Assembly (NCBI GenBank): GCA_023374025.1
Contig: SIJG01000004.1
Span: 803,226-867,225 of the forward strand
Length of the DNA stretch: 64,000 bases
Source of the DNA: Heterodera schachtii
Lineage: Eukaryota; Nematoda; Chromadorea; Rhabditida; Heteroderidae
Direction of reading: 5' to 3'
The notes under the pieces were generated by a model that did no database searches, had not been told where the DNA came from, and saw only the letters and a list, made by a program, of their open reading frames with translations. Positions 13,001-23,021 of this stretch are shown one piece after another (position 1 is the first letter of the stretch; each line of letters starts with the position of its first letter). The position numbers were made by a program, and so were the translations under genes.

Positions 13001-13993
13001 TTCTCGCCAATTTTCTCCATTTGTAGTAGACATAGCCTGACGCCATTGATACCATTTTGTAGAGCTCATCGAGCTGTACAAAAAAGCCGCTGGTACCGGC
13101 AAGCTTAGCTTGGGTTTTCCATCGACAGGATCGGGGGCAGGCTCAGAGTCCTCCGGCAGATGTGCCCGATCCATGACGGGCTCCAAATGAATGGATCAAG
13201 AACCGGACCCAGCTTGGGAGATAGCCCTTGAAAAACTGAACAAAAAATTGTTCTTAACCGCGCTGGTCCGGGTTCCGAATCAGGCACTTTTGGTGCCCCG
13301 AAGTGGTGCGTTAGGCTTCCGGAAAATGACCAATCGATCACTGAGCTTTTTGTGGATCGCCCACACTGAGCTTTTTTGTGGAACGACTCACCACGGTTTA
13401 AAACAAAAAATTAAGAACTTACAAATTAGCAAAATTTAATGAGTAAACCAAACCGTATTAAAAGCCTGCACCGAACGTGAAATAGCCAATTCCGCTTCTT
13501 TTACTGATCATAAAGTTAATTTATCCAAATTGAAAGAAGAAGACAGATATTAGGATTTGTTTATTTTTAGGAAATAGTCTGTTTATACAGTATGCCTAAA
13601 AATTATTATTTTTTTTAAATTTTTTTTACTGTCGGATTGTCCACTTTTGTCGGATTGTTCTCACTGTACGGATTATCCGGGAGCGCCCTTTTTCTGACCC
13701 ATTTTTTCTGCCGATTCTTTCGCCGTCCTCCCATTTTTGCCTTTTGTTCGCTTTTCGGGGCATTGGTGCGTTTTTTCCACCGTTTTTTGTGCCTCATTTT
13801 CAATTTGCTCATTCGTCTCAATTTGCTGCTTTTGCTGCTGCACATTTTGTTTTTGTTCAATAATTTTGCTTTTTTGTTTTATCCTTTGGTTTTTGCCTCC
13901 GGACACAAAATTTGAATTGTTTATGGCAATAATAAAAATGAAAAAACATAAATTGCAAAACAATAATTTCTCTCTTTTTTGTTTAATTTTCAT
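4036..13993 (-). CDS. Giant secreted Lys/Glu-rich helical protein, 17 exons, 2,024 aa
   Basis: Exons (minus): 13993-13699, 11721-11318, 11129-10241, 10089-9613, 9562-9083, 9024-8969, 8919-8850, 8578-8175, 8118-7830, 7740-7323, 6933-6701, 6613-6525, 6481-6043, 5975-4911, 4847-4675, 4572-4486, 4242-4036. The sum is 6,075 nt and every junction is phase-consistent. Residues 1-30 form a basic start plus hydrophobic core, a likely signal peptide, followed by a Lys/Gln/Glu-rich stretch. Most of the protein is charged helix; exon 14 has a long Lys/Glu low-complexity run. The last exon is different: a globular, Cys-rich tail with six Cys and Gly-rich CDGNGAGGKC. Donors include GTCAG, GTGAG and GTAAG. 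I recognise no family. Likely secreted; role unknown. The gene could continue into exons 3521-869 (see that entry). Confidence 0.75.
4285..4438. mobile_element. Possible MITE in intron 16 of the giant gene
   Basis: Begins TAGAGACCGG, the same terminus as the better-supported element at 8729-8838, and ends CCCGTCTTTT, an imperfect inverted match. It contains internal inverted repeats around GATTCCGATC and AAATCGGGATT. No clear target duplication is visible, so this call is weaker. Confidence 0.4.
7005..7126. mobile_element. hAT-like MITE in intron 10 of the giant gene, about 122 bp
   Basis: Terminal inverted repeats of 14 bp (AGTGCTGTTCGAGA) are perfect. Counting one extra T/A at each end gives flanks GTAATTTA (6996-7003) and GTAATTGT (7128-7135), a 6/8 match expected for an aged hAT duplication. 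The inside is a GA/CT-rich repeat of GTCTCG words. Confidence 0.7.
7130..7345. repeat. Tandem triplication of an exon end with its splice donor
   Basis: On the minus strand the last 35 or so bases of the exon ending at 7323, its GTAAA donor and about 50 bases of intron are repeated three times (donor copies near 7323, 7221 and 7148). Units differ by a few substitutions. Confidence 0.75.
8729..8838. mobile_element. hAT-like MITE, 110 bp, beside a splice donor
   Basis: Ends TAGAGACCGG and CCGGTCTTTA are inverted with one mismatch. Flanks ATGACAAC (8721-8728) and ATAACAAC (8839-8846) match 7/8. The inside is rich in GCGGGAT/ATCCCGC palindromes. It lies in the intron after exon 7 of the giant gene; the target duplication begins four bases into the intron. 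Confidence 0.8.
11872..12699. mobile_element. hAT-like MITE, 828-bp dimer-like copy
   Basis: Inverted ends TAGAGAGCGG and CCGCTCTCTA with a perfect 8-bp duplication AAATGAAC at 11864-11871 and 12700-12707. Its first 190 bp and last 160 bp are direct-repeat versions of the 168-bp element at 351-518; the middle (about 12090-12540) is unrelated AT-rich DNA. Confidence 0.85.
12789..13395. mobile_element. 607-bp element with AAAAAAGCTCAGTGTGG terminal blocks
   Basis: Flanked by GTTTAAAAC at 12780-12788 and 13396-13404, so an 8- or 9-bp duplication. The ends are inverted around CGTTCCACAAAAAAGCTCAG, with an extra tandem copy at the left end. The GC-richer middle has overlapping minus-strand ORFs (13341-12992) with no recognisable domain; it may be a captured fragment. 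Confidence 0.75.
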
Positions 13994-14039
13994 TTTGAAA
14001 TTTAATTGCCTTTGCCCTTTAAAATGTTAAGATAAATTA

Positions 14040-15880
14040 AAAATTAAAAAGTAATATAATATTTTTAAAATGGCCGAATGTAATGGAAATGAATATTTTC
14101 AATGCGCATTCTGTAATATTTGTAAAATCACTTAAATGACATGGCAAATCAATAAATCATTCGCAACTGCGCGAGACGGGCGGAGGGGGGGGGCAATTAG
14201 GGGAAAATGGGCCAAAAAATCAGGAAATTTTATTTAAGAATATTTTTACCATTTTTAATATTTTCAATTTGATAGGTGGCGCCGACAGGCGCAACTGAGA
14301 AATTGTAATTTATTCAGAATTGTTAACTGATTTTGCACAAAAAAGCCAACCGGTACTCATGGCGAAAGCATTTTTCTCAAACAATTTTGAAATCTCTTAG
14401 GACGTCCATCTTTTGGCGACGAATTTCTCAATGCCAACTTATTTTGGCATTTTTCTGTCTTTTTAGGCACCAGAAAGTTTTTTTGAAGAATTTAAGGTAA
14501 TTAAGTTTTATAAAACTTATTTTAATCACATAAATATAAATAATTCTAATTCCACTTGTTCGAGGCTTCTACGTTGAGATTTATTATGCCTTTTTCGGAA
14601 TTTTCATGCCTAAAATGCCTTTTTTGGGCATTTTGCCATTTTGGTGCCTTTTTGGCGTTTTTTGAAAAAATCCATTAAAATGCAAAAAATCGAGAAAATA
14701 CACTCCTAAGAAATGAAAAAACAATTTTCAAAAAAAGATCGCCAAAATTTGATTTTTTTTTCTTGGATAAATAATTTTAGTTTAAAAATTTAATAATCGT
14801 TTAAATGAACAAATTAAGTTTTTTGATTAAGTTTTACGTGGTTTTCTCCCTTAAAATCCTTAATAAAAAAATTTAAGCCTTTTCGGGATTTTTGTGTTTT
14901 TCATGCCTTTTTTCAATTTTTTGGTGCCTATTAATGGTATATTTTCTACAAATTCCCAAAAAGTCATTCTTTATGAGTTTATTTTTTCACTCTTGCATTT
15001 TTCTTGTGAAAATTTCCAAAAAAAAAATTGCCGAAATATGGACTAAAATGCAAAAATTTTCAGCAGGGAACTTCGAAATCCAATGACTCAATTAAGAACT
15101 CAATTTGGTTATTTTCGTATTCGAAATAAAAAAGAATTTTTGAAAATTTGTTAGAAATGATAAAAAATTGATTTTTAGGAGGTGTATTTTTCAATTTTCT
15201 TTTTTTTCTTACAAATTTTTTTCAAAATGGCAAAATATGAACAAAATATGTGCCCAAACCCAAAAACATGTAATTTTATGTTTTTATAAGTCGCTCTAAA
15301 TCAAAAATTGTTCGGAGAAAAGCTATTTTTGGGCTTCTCTCGCCATAACTAAGCCGCAGAAAAAAATATGTAATAACATATCATTAGAGTGATCAGTTAT
15401 GTTACAGTACCACACCAAAATTACAGTATAATCCTCTACGATCAATTAATTTTTCTCTCGTCTATATGTTCGAATGACGGCGATTTTTTTTTTTTACCAT
15501 TTCGTTATTTCTTTTTATTTAAAATGAATAATTTTATTATAATTATTAATTTAAATAGAATTTGTAAATGTTTCAAAAACCGAACGCGAAAATTAAACCG
15601 ATTCAATTTTAATAAAAAACAAATCAAAAATGATACAAAGTGATTGGATCAAAAAGAAAACAGCAAATGATCAAACAAAAAAGTGATGAGAAAATGCCGA
15701 AAATAAGGAATGCATATTTTTGTTAAAGCACAAAAATTTGTAAAGAATAAGCAACAGACAGCTGAAGTCACAATAAATTAATGAACTCGTCAGTCAATTA
15801 ACGCATAAAAAAGACACTAATTAATGCCTCATTAAACACACAAAAATTTCCCTGCAGTTTTTTTTTGCCAATTATCAACA
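14040..15880. other. Gene-free AT-rich spacer with dispersed repeats
   Basis: I see no coding exons. Low-complexity GCCTTTTTTGGGCATTTT-like text at 14580-14670 recurs near 39390-39480 and 45310-45730. A second family with GATTTTTAGGAGGTGTATTT and ACTAAGCCGCAGAAAAAA at 15110-15385 recurs at 28310-28510 and, inverted, at 41685-41890. Confidence 0.6.
15110..15385. repeat. Dispersed repeat family B, copy 1
   Basis: Shares two landmarks with the copies at 28310-28510 and 41685-41890: a GATTTTTAGGAGGTG box and, about 150 bp later, a CATAACTAAGCCGCAGAAAA box followed by TGTAATAACATA. No terminal inverted repeat or duplication is evident; the type is unknown. Confidence 0.6.
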
Positions 15881-15884
15881 TTGA

Positions 15885-17465
15885 TCACTGCGGCGTGTGG
15901 TAAGGAGGACGGCCAGGAAAATAATTGCCAATATGACCTTGGCTATAATTGGTTGTGATGCCGTAGGTTGGTGCCAAAGGCTGTGCCGGAGCAGAAGCTG
16001 CGGAAGCCAGGAGACGTGCAGCAAAATGATTGCCTGTAAATTGTGTCACATTTATCACTGAAAAGACCCGGTGATGAACGGACCAGAAGCCTGGCCTAAG
16101 GGGCCATAATTAGTGCCGTAATTGGGTGCCAAAAACTGTGCCGGAACAGAAGCGACGGAGGTCGGCGGACGTGCTGCAAAATGATTGCCATCAATTTTTA
16201 AATCACGTTTACTATAAAAATTAGTTAAAAAATGACCAGAAGCCTGGCCCAAGGGGCCATAATTAATGCCATAATTGGGTGCTAAATGCGATTCCGGAGC
16301 AAAAGTGACGGAATTTGGTTGACGTGCGGGAAAATGAATGCCTGCAATTTTTATTAGGTTTACTGATAAAATTAGTGATAAAAGGACCAGAAGGATGGCC
16401 GAAAGGGCGTAGGCCATAATTAATGCCGTAATTGGCTGCCAAAGGCTGTGCCAAAGCTGAAGCTGCGGATGTTTGAGGGCGTGTGACAAAATGAGCGCCT
16501 GAAACTTATTTTGGGATTATCACAGATGAGATAAAATGATAATGACCAGGAGGATGGCCCAAGAGGTGTTGGCCATAATTAGTGCCGTAATTGAGTGACA
16601 GCGCAGAAGAGGCGGAAGTTGGTGGACGCGCGGCAAAATGAAGGCCCAATAGGTGTTGGCCATAATTAGTGGCGTAATTGGGTGCCAAAGACTGTGCCGG
16701 AACAGGCGCGACGGGATTCGGTTGGAGAGTGGCACGATGAATGCCTGCAATTTGTATTAACTTTATCACTGATAAGCCTTAGTGATAAACGGACCAGGAG
16801 GATGACCCAAGGGTTGCTGGCCATGATTTGTGCCGTGATTGGGTGCCAAAGGCTGTGCCGGGACAGACGCGGCGGGATTCGATGGACGAGTGGAAAAATG
16901 AATGCCTGAAAGTTGTATTAACTTTATCACGGGTGAAATTAGTGATAAAAGGACCAGCAGAATGGCCTGATAGGCCAAAATTTGTGCCGTGATTCGGTGC
17001 CAAAGGCTGCGCTGGAGCAGAAGCAGCGGAAGCCGGGGGACCTGCGGCAAAACGACTGTCTGTAAATTCATTTAAATGCCATTTACTGTAATTATTTGGA
17101 CCTTGGCGCTCAACTTTGGCCATTTGTTCGTTGTAACGGCGATCAATGACGGCTTTTTCTTCGTTATAACGGCGACTAATTTCGGCTGATTCTTCGCGAT
17201 AACGGCGTTCGATTACGGCGGTTTCGTCGCCATAACGACGCTCGATTGGGGCACTTTTTTCATCATAACGGCGATCAATTTCGGCAACTTCTTCATCATA
17301 GCGACGGTCGATTTCGGCAATTGCTTCATCATAGCGACGGTCGATTTCGGCACTTTGGTCGTCATAACGGCGATCAAGTTGGGCAAATTCTTCATCATAA
17401 CGGCCATCAATTTCGGCAATTTCTTCTTCATAACGGCGCTCGGCCGTATGCGTGGCGACATGCAT
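15885..17465 (-). CDS. Modular repeat protein: 11-residue coiled-coil repeats plus eight Pro/Ala/Asn/Gly modules (431 aa)
   Basis: Exons (minus): 17465-17102, 17059-16955, 16905-16795, 16744-16547, 16498-16388, 16341-16084, 16033-15885; sum 1,296 nt. Residues 10-119 are ten copies of an 11-residue repeat close to RRYDEEVAEID, a hendecad pattern typical of right-handed coiled coils. Then follow eight copies of a module of about 35 residues (consensus like HFAARPPTSVASVPAQ, then LAPNYGTNYG, then GHPPG). Most modules are separate exons with phase-1 borders on both sides, so they can be duplicated without shifting frame. Introns are 42-50 nt and all donors are G|GTCC or G|GTCA. The ATG follows an acceptor-like TTTTTTTACAG with an in-frame stop between, which suits SL trans-splicing. 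There is no signal peptide. The family is not recognised. Confidence 0.7.
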
Positions 17466-17537
17466 CTCGTCTAAGCGCTATCGACTGGTGAAAACTGTAA
17501 AAAAAGAAGAATAGAGCAAGTCTCGTACTGTATTTGC

Positions 17538-17674
17538 TAGAGAGCGATTACGGTACGAACCCGTAAGCGTATTTATTCGAACGATAGGCTTTTTTACGGA
17601 CTACAGGTTAAGTCTGTACCCCGTATCAATGCACAGCCCGTAACCCTTGTCTTTATCTGTACACGCGATCTTTA
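17538..17674. mobile_element. Diverged copy of the TAGAGAGCG MITE
   Basis: Starts TAGAGAGCG and carries CCGTA words as in the copies at 351 and 11872. The right end (GCGATCTTTA) and flanks (GTATTTGC against GTATTGAA) are decayed. Confidence 0.45.
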
Positions 17675-19469
17675 GTATTGAAGAGAGATGCTCAAGAATC
17701 AACATTCTCGAGACTTCATAGAGACCGAGAATTATTTTCGGAAAAGTCGAAACAGCAGAAGTCATTCTTATATTTTAATTTTGTTTCATGCCAAATTTCT
17801 TGCAAAATTTTTAAAAATTTTCACAGCGATGCCCAACCGTCGTTTATTCTTATTGATTAAAAATATAATTAAATATTAATTGAGACAAATTCAATTTAAA
17901 AAAAAATTGCGCAACTTACATTCAATGAGTTTGTGCCGGATCGGACGCGATTTTGTCAACAGAAGCCACACTAAAAATTGACGAAGATCGATTAGCCAAT
18001 GGGAAAAGTTGCAAAAAAAAAAATTTATTTTTTTGGCGCTATAATTAGGAAAGGACTGTGTACAACACAATAAACAAATGGTCATTCATTAGAGACTCAT
18101 TAGAGAATGCTTTTTCTCATCACAAATATGGAGGTAAAAAGTGAGGGGTTAAATTTAACAGCAGAAAAACTGCTGCAGAATAAAATGATGAAATTTGTTT
18201 CACATTCGATGAATCGATTTATGTGTAAAAAATGACGGCATTTTTCGGGTCGGAGTCCTTTCGGTGCCATTCTGAGTTTTTGGACTGTAACTTTTTTCTT
18301 TGCCGACCAAAGCAAGCCAACAATCTTATATCTTTCGAAAGGCTTAACATGTTTAGAAAAACAGTTTCTAAGATAATACTTGGTGCTTGGTGATTTACAG
18401 TTATCAAAAAAATTATAACATAAAAATAGCTAAAAACCGAAAATTTGAAGTTTTTCTTAATAATTTTTTTTGACATGTCAGAAAATCTTTCTGTTTTCAA
18501 CTAAGCCTAATAAAGCTTGTGAAGAGCTTTAAAATGAAATCAAAATTGTTGGAATTTGATTGACAAAGAAATGATTTATAGTCCAAAAACTTTGACCGGC
18601 GTCGAAATAAAACAATTCCCACATTTTTCAGTGTTGGACTGACGACGGTCGGAGTCAATTAATTTATTAATGGGGGTAACTCAGCGTATTTGTGGGTGGC
18701 ATCGATTTTGCCCCCACCCTTTGTCCACTCCCACCACCATTAAGACATTTTCCCAACAGAAAACAGTTTAGTGAGAAATTGAGAAAATTTTTTTAAATAA
18801 TTGCCTTTTCTAGGCAATTTTGGATGCTGATCAGTGATCAGGGATCGGATTTATATTTTTTTTTAAATGACGAAATATTCATATAAATATTTACGAAAAA
18901 AAGCCAAATATTAATGAAAGTATGCATTAAAAAGTTAAAAGATTGATGAAAAATTGAAAATAAAAATGAATAAATGATAAATTTACGCAAATATTTAAAA
19001 AGGGCTATATTATTTTTGTATGAATATTATTTACATTATATAGCAGACCGAAGGATTTTAGTGCTAAAGTGTTTTTCGTGCATTTCTCAGCAAAACAAAG
19101 CCAAAGGAAAATATATTTTTTAAATATAAATTCCACTAATGGTCTCACGGAACGGGCCAACTCCGTCTTAGTGTAGGGCCAACTCCGTCTCAGAAAGCAT
19201 ATTGGATCTATGTCTGATACTTCATTAACCGCTAAAAAACGCAAATGAACAACATTCCATCACTTTAATCGAGAAAAAATAAAACTTCTTGAAAAATATT
19301 AAGCAAAATTAAATTAAATAGAAATTTAGTAATCAAAATATTGGTTTTTATACAAAAAAAAAATATAGTTCATTTAAAAATAAAAAATGTCACTGAAAAA
19401 ATTGCTGACTGTTCGCGTTGAAAAAGAAATGAAAGAAATGCACAAAAATATTAAAGAAATAATAATAAT
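17675..19469. other. Spacer without recognised genes
   Basis: AT-rich sequence. Short ORFs on both strands have no domain, no codon pattern like the neighbours and no supporting splice structure. I see nothing else in it. Confidence 0.5.
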
Positions 19470-20004
19470 CAGGGCTGCCAAAAATATGCACGAAAAGTAG
19501 GCAAAATATGCGCATAAATATGCAAATAAAGTAGTGAAATATGCACCAAATATGCACAAAAATCGCAAAATATGCACCAAATATGCACAAAAAAACTTGA
19601 AAATTAGGGGTGCAAAATTCAATAAAAAAAATTTTCCTCATAAATTTTATCGTTTTTTTTTGCAATTGAAATCAATAATTTCTCAAAATTTCGGCACTAA
19701 AGTTCATCCTATTGTCTGCCAAAATTTTTTTAAGGGATATTCAAATCGGAAAATATTTGACGAAAAATGGCAAAAAATGCAAAAAAACCGGAAAATATGC
19801 ACAAAAAATGGCAAAATATGCATGAAATATGCAGAAAAACCCGAAATATGCAAATATGCACAAAAATCTCGAAATATGCAAAAATATGCAAATAAAAGTG
19901 CCGATTTTTATACGCAAACACAAAAAAGAAAGTGTTTTTAGTACTATTTAGAGCATGGAGAAGCCAGGAAAAAAATATGCATTTGCATACTTTTGGCAGC
20001 CCTG
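19470..20004. mobile_element. hAT-like MITE, 535 bp, filled with AAATATGCA words
   Basis: Inverted ends CAGGGCTGCCAAAAATATGC and, inverted, CAGGGCTGCCAAAAGTATGC. CAGGG is a common hAT terminus. Flanks ATAATAAT and ATAATAAA match 7/8 but are low complexity. The inside is a degenerate array of (A)nTATGCA. Confidence 0.7.
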
Positions 20005-20754
20005 ATAATAAATAATAAATGAAAATAATTATGTCGAAATATTGAAAAAAAGAAAAAAATTGTCAGATTACGGGATATATGAAAATATTGATATACTTAA
20101 TTTCCTATTTCTTTCTTTCTCTCTCTTATCCTCTGATAATTGTTCGCCCGTCAATGTCATCCCGGGGGGCGGTCCTTCCTTTCTCTAATCGAGACTCTTT
20201 ATAAGTGTTCATCCGCCTCTTCTTTCTCTCAGTCTTGCCCGGGGCTCCCGCCCATCAGTCTCTGTCCCCGAGACCGAATCGGGTTGGGGGGTCGCCCATT
20301 GTATCCTGAACATTGGACACCAGAATAAAGACTGATTTGTTGGACATCGGAAGAGTAAGACTTTGACACTCATACCTTTTGGGCACCCCCCCCTGTCCCA
20401 TCTCCATTCATGGAGGTCCCGCCTTAGGGGACGAGACTTGGCGAGACTGATTGTAAATAGCTGCACATAAACGGAAAAATTTAATAAAATAAATTAATTA
20501 AATAAAGTTTAAATAATGTTAAAAAGCATTTAAATGAAAATTGTCCGATCGATTGGAGTTGAAGCGAAAAGGAAAATGGACAGACAAAAATTTTAAAAGA
20601 AATTAAAGGGAGTATGGATCAATTTAACAAAAAGAACAAAAGAGAGGCCCGCTGAGAAATTGGCCGAAAAGTGATTGTTGAATGATCGGCGGCAGCTAAA
20701 GAAGCAATCAATGAGAAGGAAATTGAGCAAATTTTTGGGAAAAGGGATTTTACA

Positions 20755-21154
20755 TTAAACAGCAGAAGTGAATGGCACAGGCAACGGATCAAATCCACGA
20801 GTGCGACGAGTGGAACGATTAGCCGGACGAGAAATTTCGGCCTAAGAATTAATCAGTCAACGAAATATGGTGGAAATATACGGTATTTTTGCAACGGCGA
20901 CGGGTGAGGCATTTGTAAATGCCAGAAGAGACGGTCAAAACAACGCCGAAACAAAATCCGCCAATAAAAGCAGCAAGGAAAAGCCAAAGGAAAGAAATGG
21001 CATGCAGTGAAATGTAGTTTTCAAAAGTGTGGGGATTGGCACCAGGAGGAAGGCAAATGTTGGGGCTGGTATAAAGCACGGGCTCCCAACAAACATTGGG
21101 CAATTCACAGGGCACGGCACAATTTGCCTTTGTTTCCCAGGCAGTTTCGGCCAT
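20755..21154 (-). CDS. Small single-pass membrane protein, two exons, 119 aa, antisense inside the LTR element
   Basis: Exon 1 21154-20882 and exon 2 20841-20755, both phase 0, joined over a 40-nt GT-AG intron; sum 360 nt. The N-terminal part has five Cys and many Pro, followed by one hydrophobic segment (about residues 51-77), then a basic CLTRRRCKN motif and an Arg-rich tail. There is no N-terminal signal peptide. It runs opposite to the retrotransposon that encloses it. It might be a host gene trapped by the element or an accessory gene of it; I do not recognise the family. Confidence 0.5.
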
Positions 21155-22208
21155 AATTTAAATTTTGCTTTCAATAAGAAGAAATAAAATAAATTAAATT
21201 ACGGAACGAAATGACTGGCCGGAGGAAGTCGAAAATTAACGGCGTTTACCATCGAATCAATGTCCCCACCCCTTGTCCATTCAAATTCACTCTTTTTGAA
21301 CAATTATTTAAATTTTCCATTTCCTTCACACCCCGCCCCGACTTCTTTTCAAATTCACAAAAAATAGTTAATTCTCCGAACACATCTGTTCATCTTTTTA
21401 ATTGCTCCGATCGCAGAAGTGGCAAGCAAAGGCCAAAAGGCGGCTGACGGCAAACGATAAAGGCGCCTATTGTTGGCCGAAGGGGCTGCTTGGATAAACC
21501 AATGACAAAAATGTTGATGTTGAAAGTGAAAATGAAAGAATGAAAGAAATCACGAGAAATTCCGATAGAAAATTGAGCTCAATTGGATAAATAATTAACG
21601 GCCAAAAGTAATTAACGAAAAATTAAAGGAACAGAAAGAAGCGAAAAAGCAAAGGCCAAGTGTTGAACAAAAATAAAGTTAATGAGAATTGACAAATGTT
21701 GCCAAAAATAAGATGATCGGAAAGAAATTAATTGGCAATTACGAGAGTCAGCAGTTGATGGAACAAAAGAGTCATTTGGCAAATCCTAGGCATTTTGCTT
21801 AAAACAATAGCGATCGGACAGCATCCTTACTTTTTTGATATTCATTTTTTTTCTCGAGCAATTACCAATCGGCTTTTAGTTTTTCTTATCAAAAGGGGTG
21901 TTGTGTATTTACTACAACAATAAAAATGTTTGGTCTTTGACCAAAACCAATGTTGTCAAATTAATAAATAAATAATTTATTAAACAAATAAATATGGAGG
22001 AGGACAGCAGGATAAATAATAAATAATGAAATGGTGGAATGAATGGGAGAATGCCCCGAGTGGGGGAAAGGGAGACATATTTATGGACTGGTCAAGGGGC
22101 GGGGCGAGAGACAATGAGAGAGGGAGAGAAAGGGAAAAGATAATCAATAATTGGTGTGTCCCTTATCCAACACCTCCCTTCTTTGGAAAAAGTCCCTCCT
22201 GCGCGAGA

Positions 22209-23021
22209 TCATGGCCGGACGACATCGTACTTCCGTTTCGACGGGTCCATGTCCAGTTGTTGAGGTGCCGTCTTGGCGCGTGCTGATCTTCGCGGCGCAT
22301 TTTGACTTTGGCCAACTGGAGATTTGGCTTTTTCAATCACTTTAATGGGGGTCCGATTTTTTTGGTCCCCAGCCAAAATATTTCCATTCGCTTGGCCAAT
22401 TTCTGGTGTCTCCAATTCCATTGGGAAGCGACGGCGAATTTGGTTGGCAAGGCGGTGGACTGCGCAACGGATCGTCGGGACGTCGACTCGATAAGTCGGA
22501 GAGTTGTCAACTCTCTCGATGATCGTCGCTGGCAACCAATTTGCCTTATTGCCTTTCAAATTCCAAATGAAAACTGGCTCTCCATTTTGGAAAGTGATGG
22601 GCTTGGCGCCGTTTTTCTCGTTGAATTGCCGTTCCACATTTTGGTCGTATTTCTGTTGAAATTTGCCAAAAGTTTTCAAATTGACTGGCGGCATTTTCTT
22701 ATGCTTCGTTGGCACAGAATTGGTGATTTGCGAAGAATTTGGAAACATAAGTTCCTTCGGAATGATTTCCAATTCTTCGATCCAAGGCATTCCGAGCAAA
22801 TCCTGGTGGATTTCGTTGCTCACATACGCAATCAGTTTCGCTGTTCGTCCATTGTACGAAACTTGGCATTTGAATTTGCCTTTGATCGCGAATGCCTTTT
22901 CGTTGCAGTTTTTGACTGCGATGGTGGTCTTGCCCAGCTTTGGCTTGCCAAGCTTTTGCCACGAATCATTTGTGATCACCGTGATTTGAGCAGCGGTGTC
23001 GACATTCATTGGTTTCTCCAT
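22209..23021 (-). CDS. Deletion-fused pol remnant: retropepsin joined to integrase C-terminal tail
   Basis: The first 90 or so residues resemble a gypsy aspartic protease: VDTAAQITVI at the active-site position (Ala where Gly is usual in D-T/S-G) and a later LLGMPWI motif. From about residue 110 the sequence matches the tail after an integrase core, with a GEPVFIWN segment and a PTYRVDV strand as in GPY/F-type domains. Everything between is missing, so this is an internal deletion. It overlaps the end of gag by 56 nt in a different frame, as expected for frameshifted gag-pol. It cannot be autonomous. Confidence 0.75.
   Translation of the reverse strand: MEKPMNVDTAAQITVITNDSWQKLGKPKLGKTTIAVKNCNEKAFAIKGKFKCQVSYNGRTAKLIAYVSNEIHQDLLGMPWIEELEIIPKELMFPNSSQITNSVPTKHKKMPPVNLKTFGKFQQKYDQNVERQFNEKNGAKPITFQNGEPVFIWNLKGNKANWLPATIIERVDNSPTYRVDVPTIRCAVHRLANQIRRRFPMELETPEIGQANGNILAGDQKNRTPIKVIEKAKSPVGQSQNAPRRSARAKTAPQQLDMDPSKRKYDVVRP

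Larger units (their letters stand above)
11779..13688. mobile_element. 1.9-kb hAT-like element with subterminal ACAATCCGAC repeats
   Basis: Perfect 8-bp duplication TTTTTCTG at 11771-11778 and 13689-13696. Both ends carry inverted blocks of GGACAATCCGACAAAAGT-type words (11785-11835 and 13627-13680). No transposase is visible. Two other elements sit inside it (11872-12699 and 12789-13395). It was inserted two bases downstream of the GT of the exon 1 donor of the giant gene. Confidence 0.8.

Noticed and set aside
12992..13341. Overlapping minus-strand ORFs in a nested element
   Set aside because: No recognisable domain; kept only as possible captured DNA.
4036..13993. Splitting the giant locus into many small genes
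   Set aside because: Each exon lacks its own start and stop but joins its neighbour in phase; the summed CDS is an exact multiple of three.
17100..17460. Evenly spaced 33-bp direct repeats that look like an array
   Set aside because: They are coding: each unit is one 11-residue repeat in an open frame, with no spacers. Not a CRISPR or satellite.
20140..20466. ORFs repeated at 20140 and 27857
   Set aside because: They lie within the two LTRs and overlap the promoter and polyadenylation signals; not genes.
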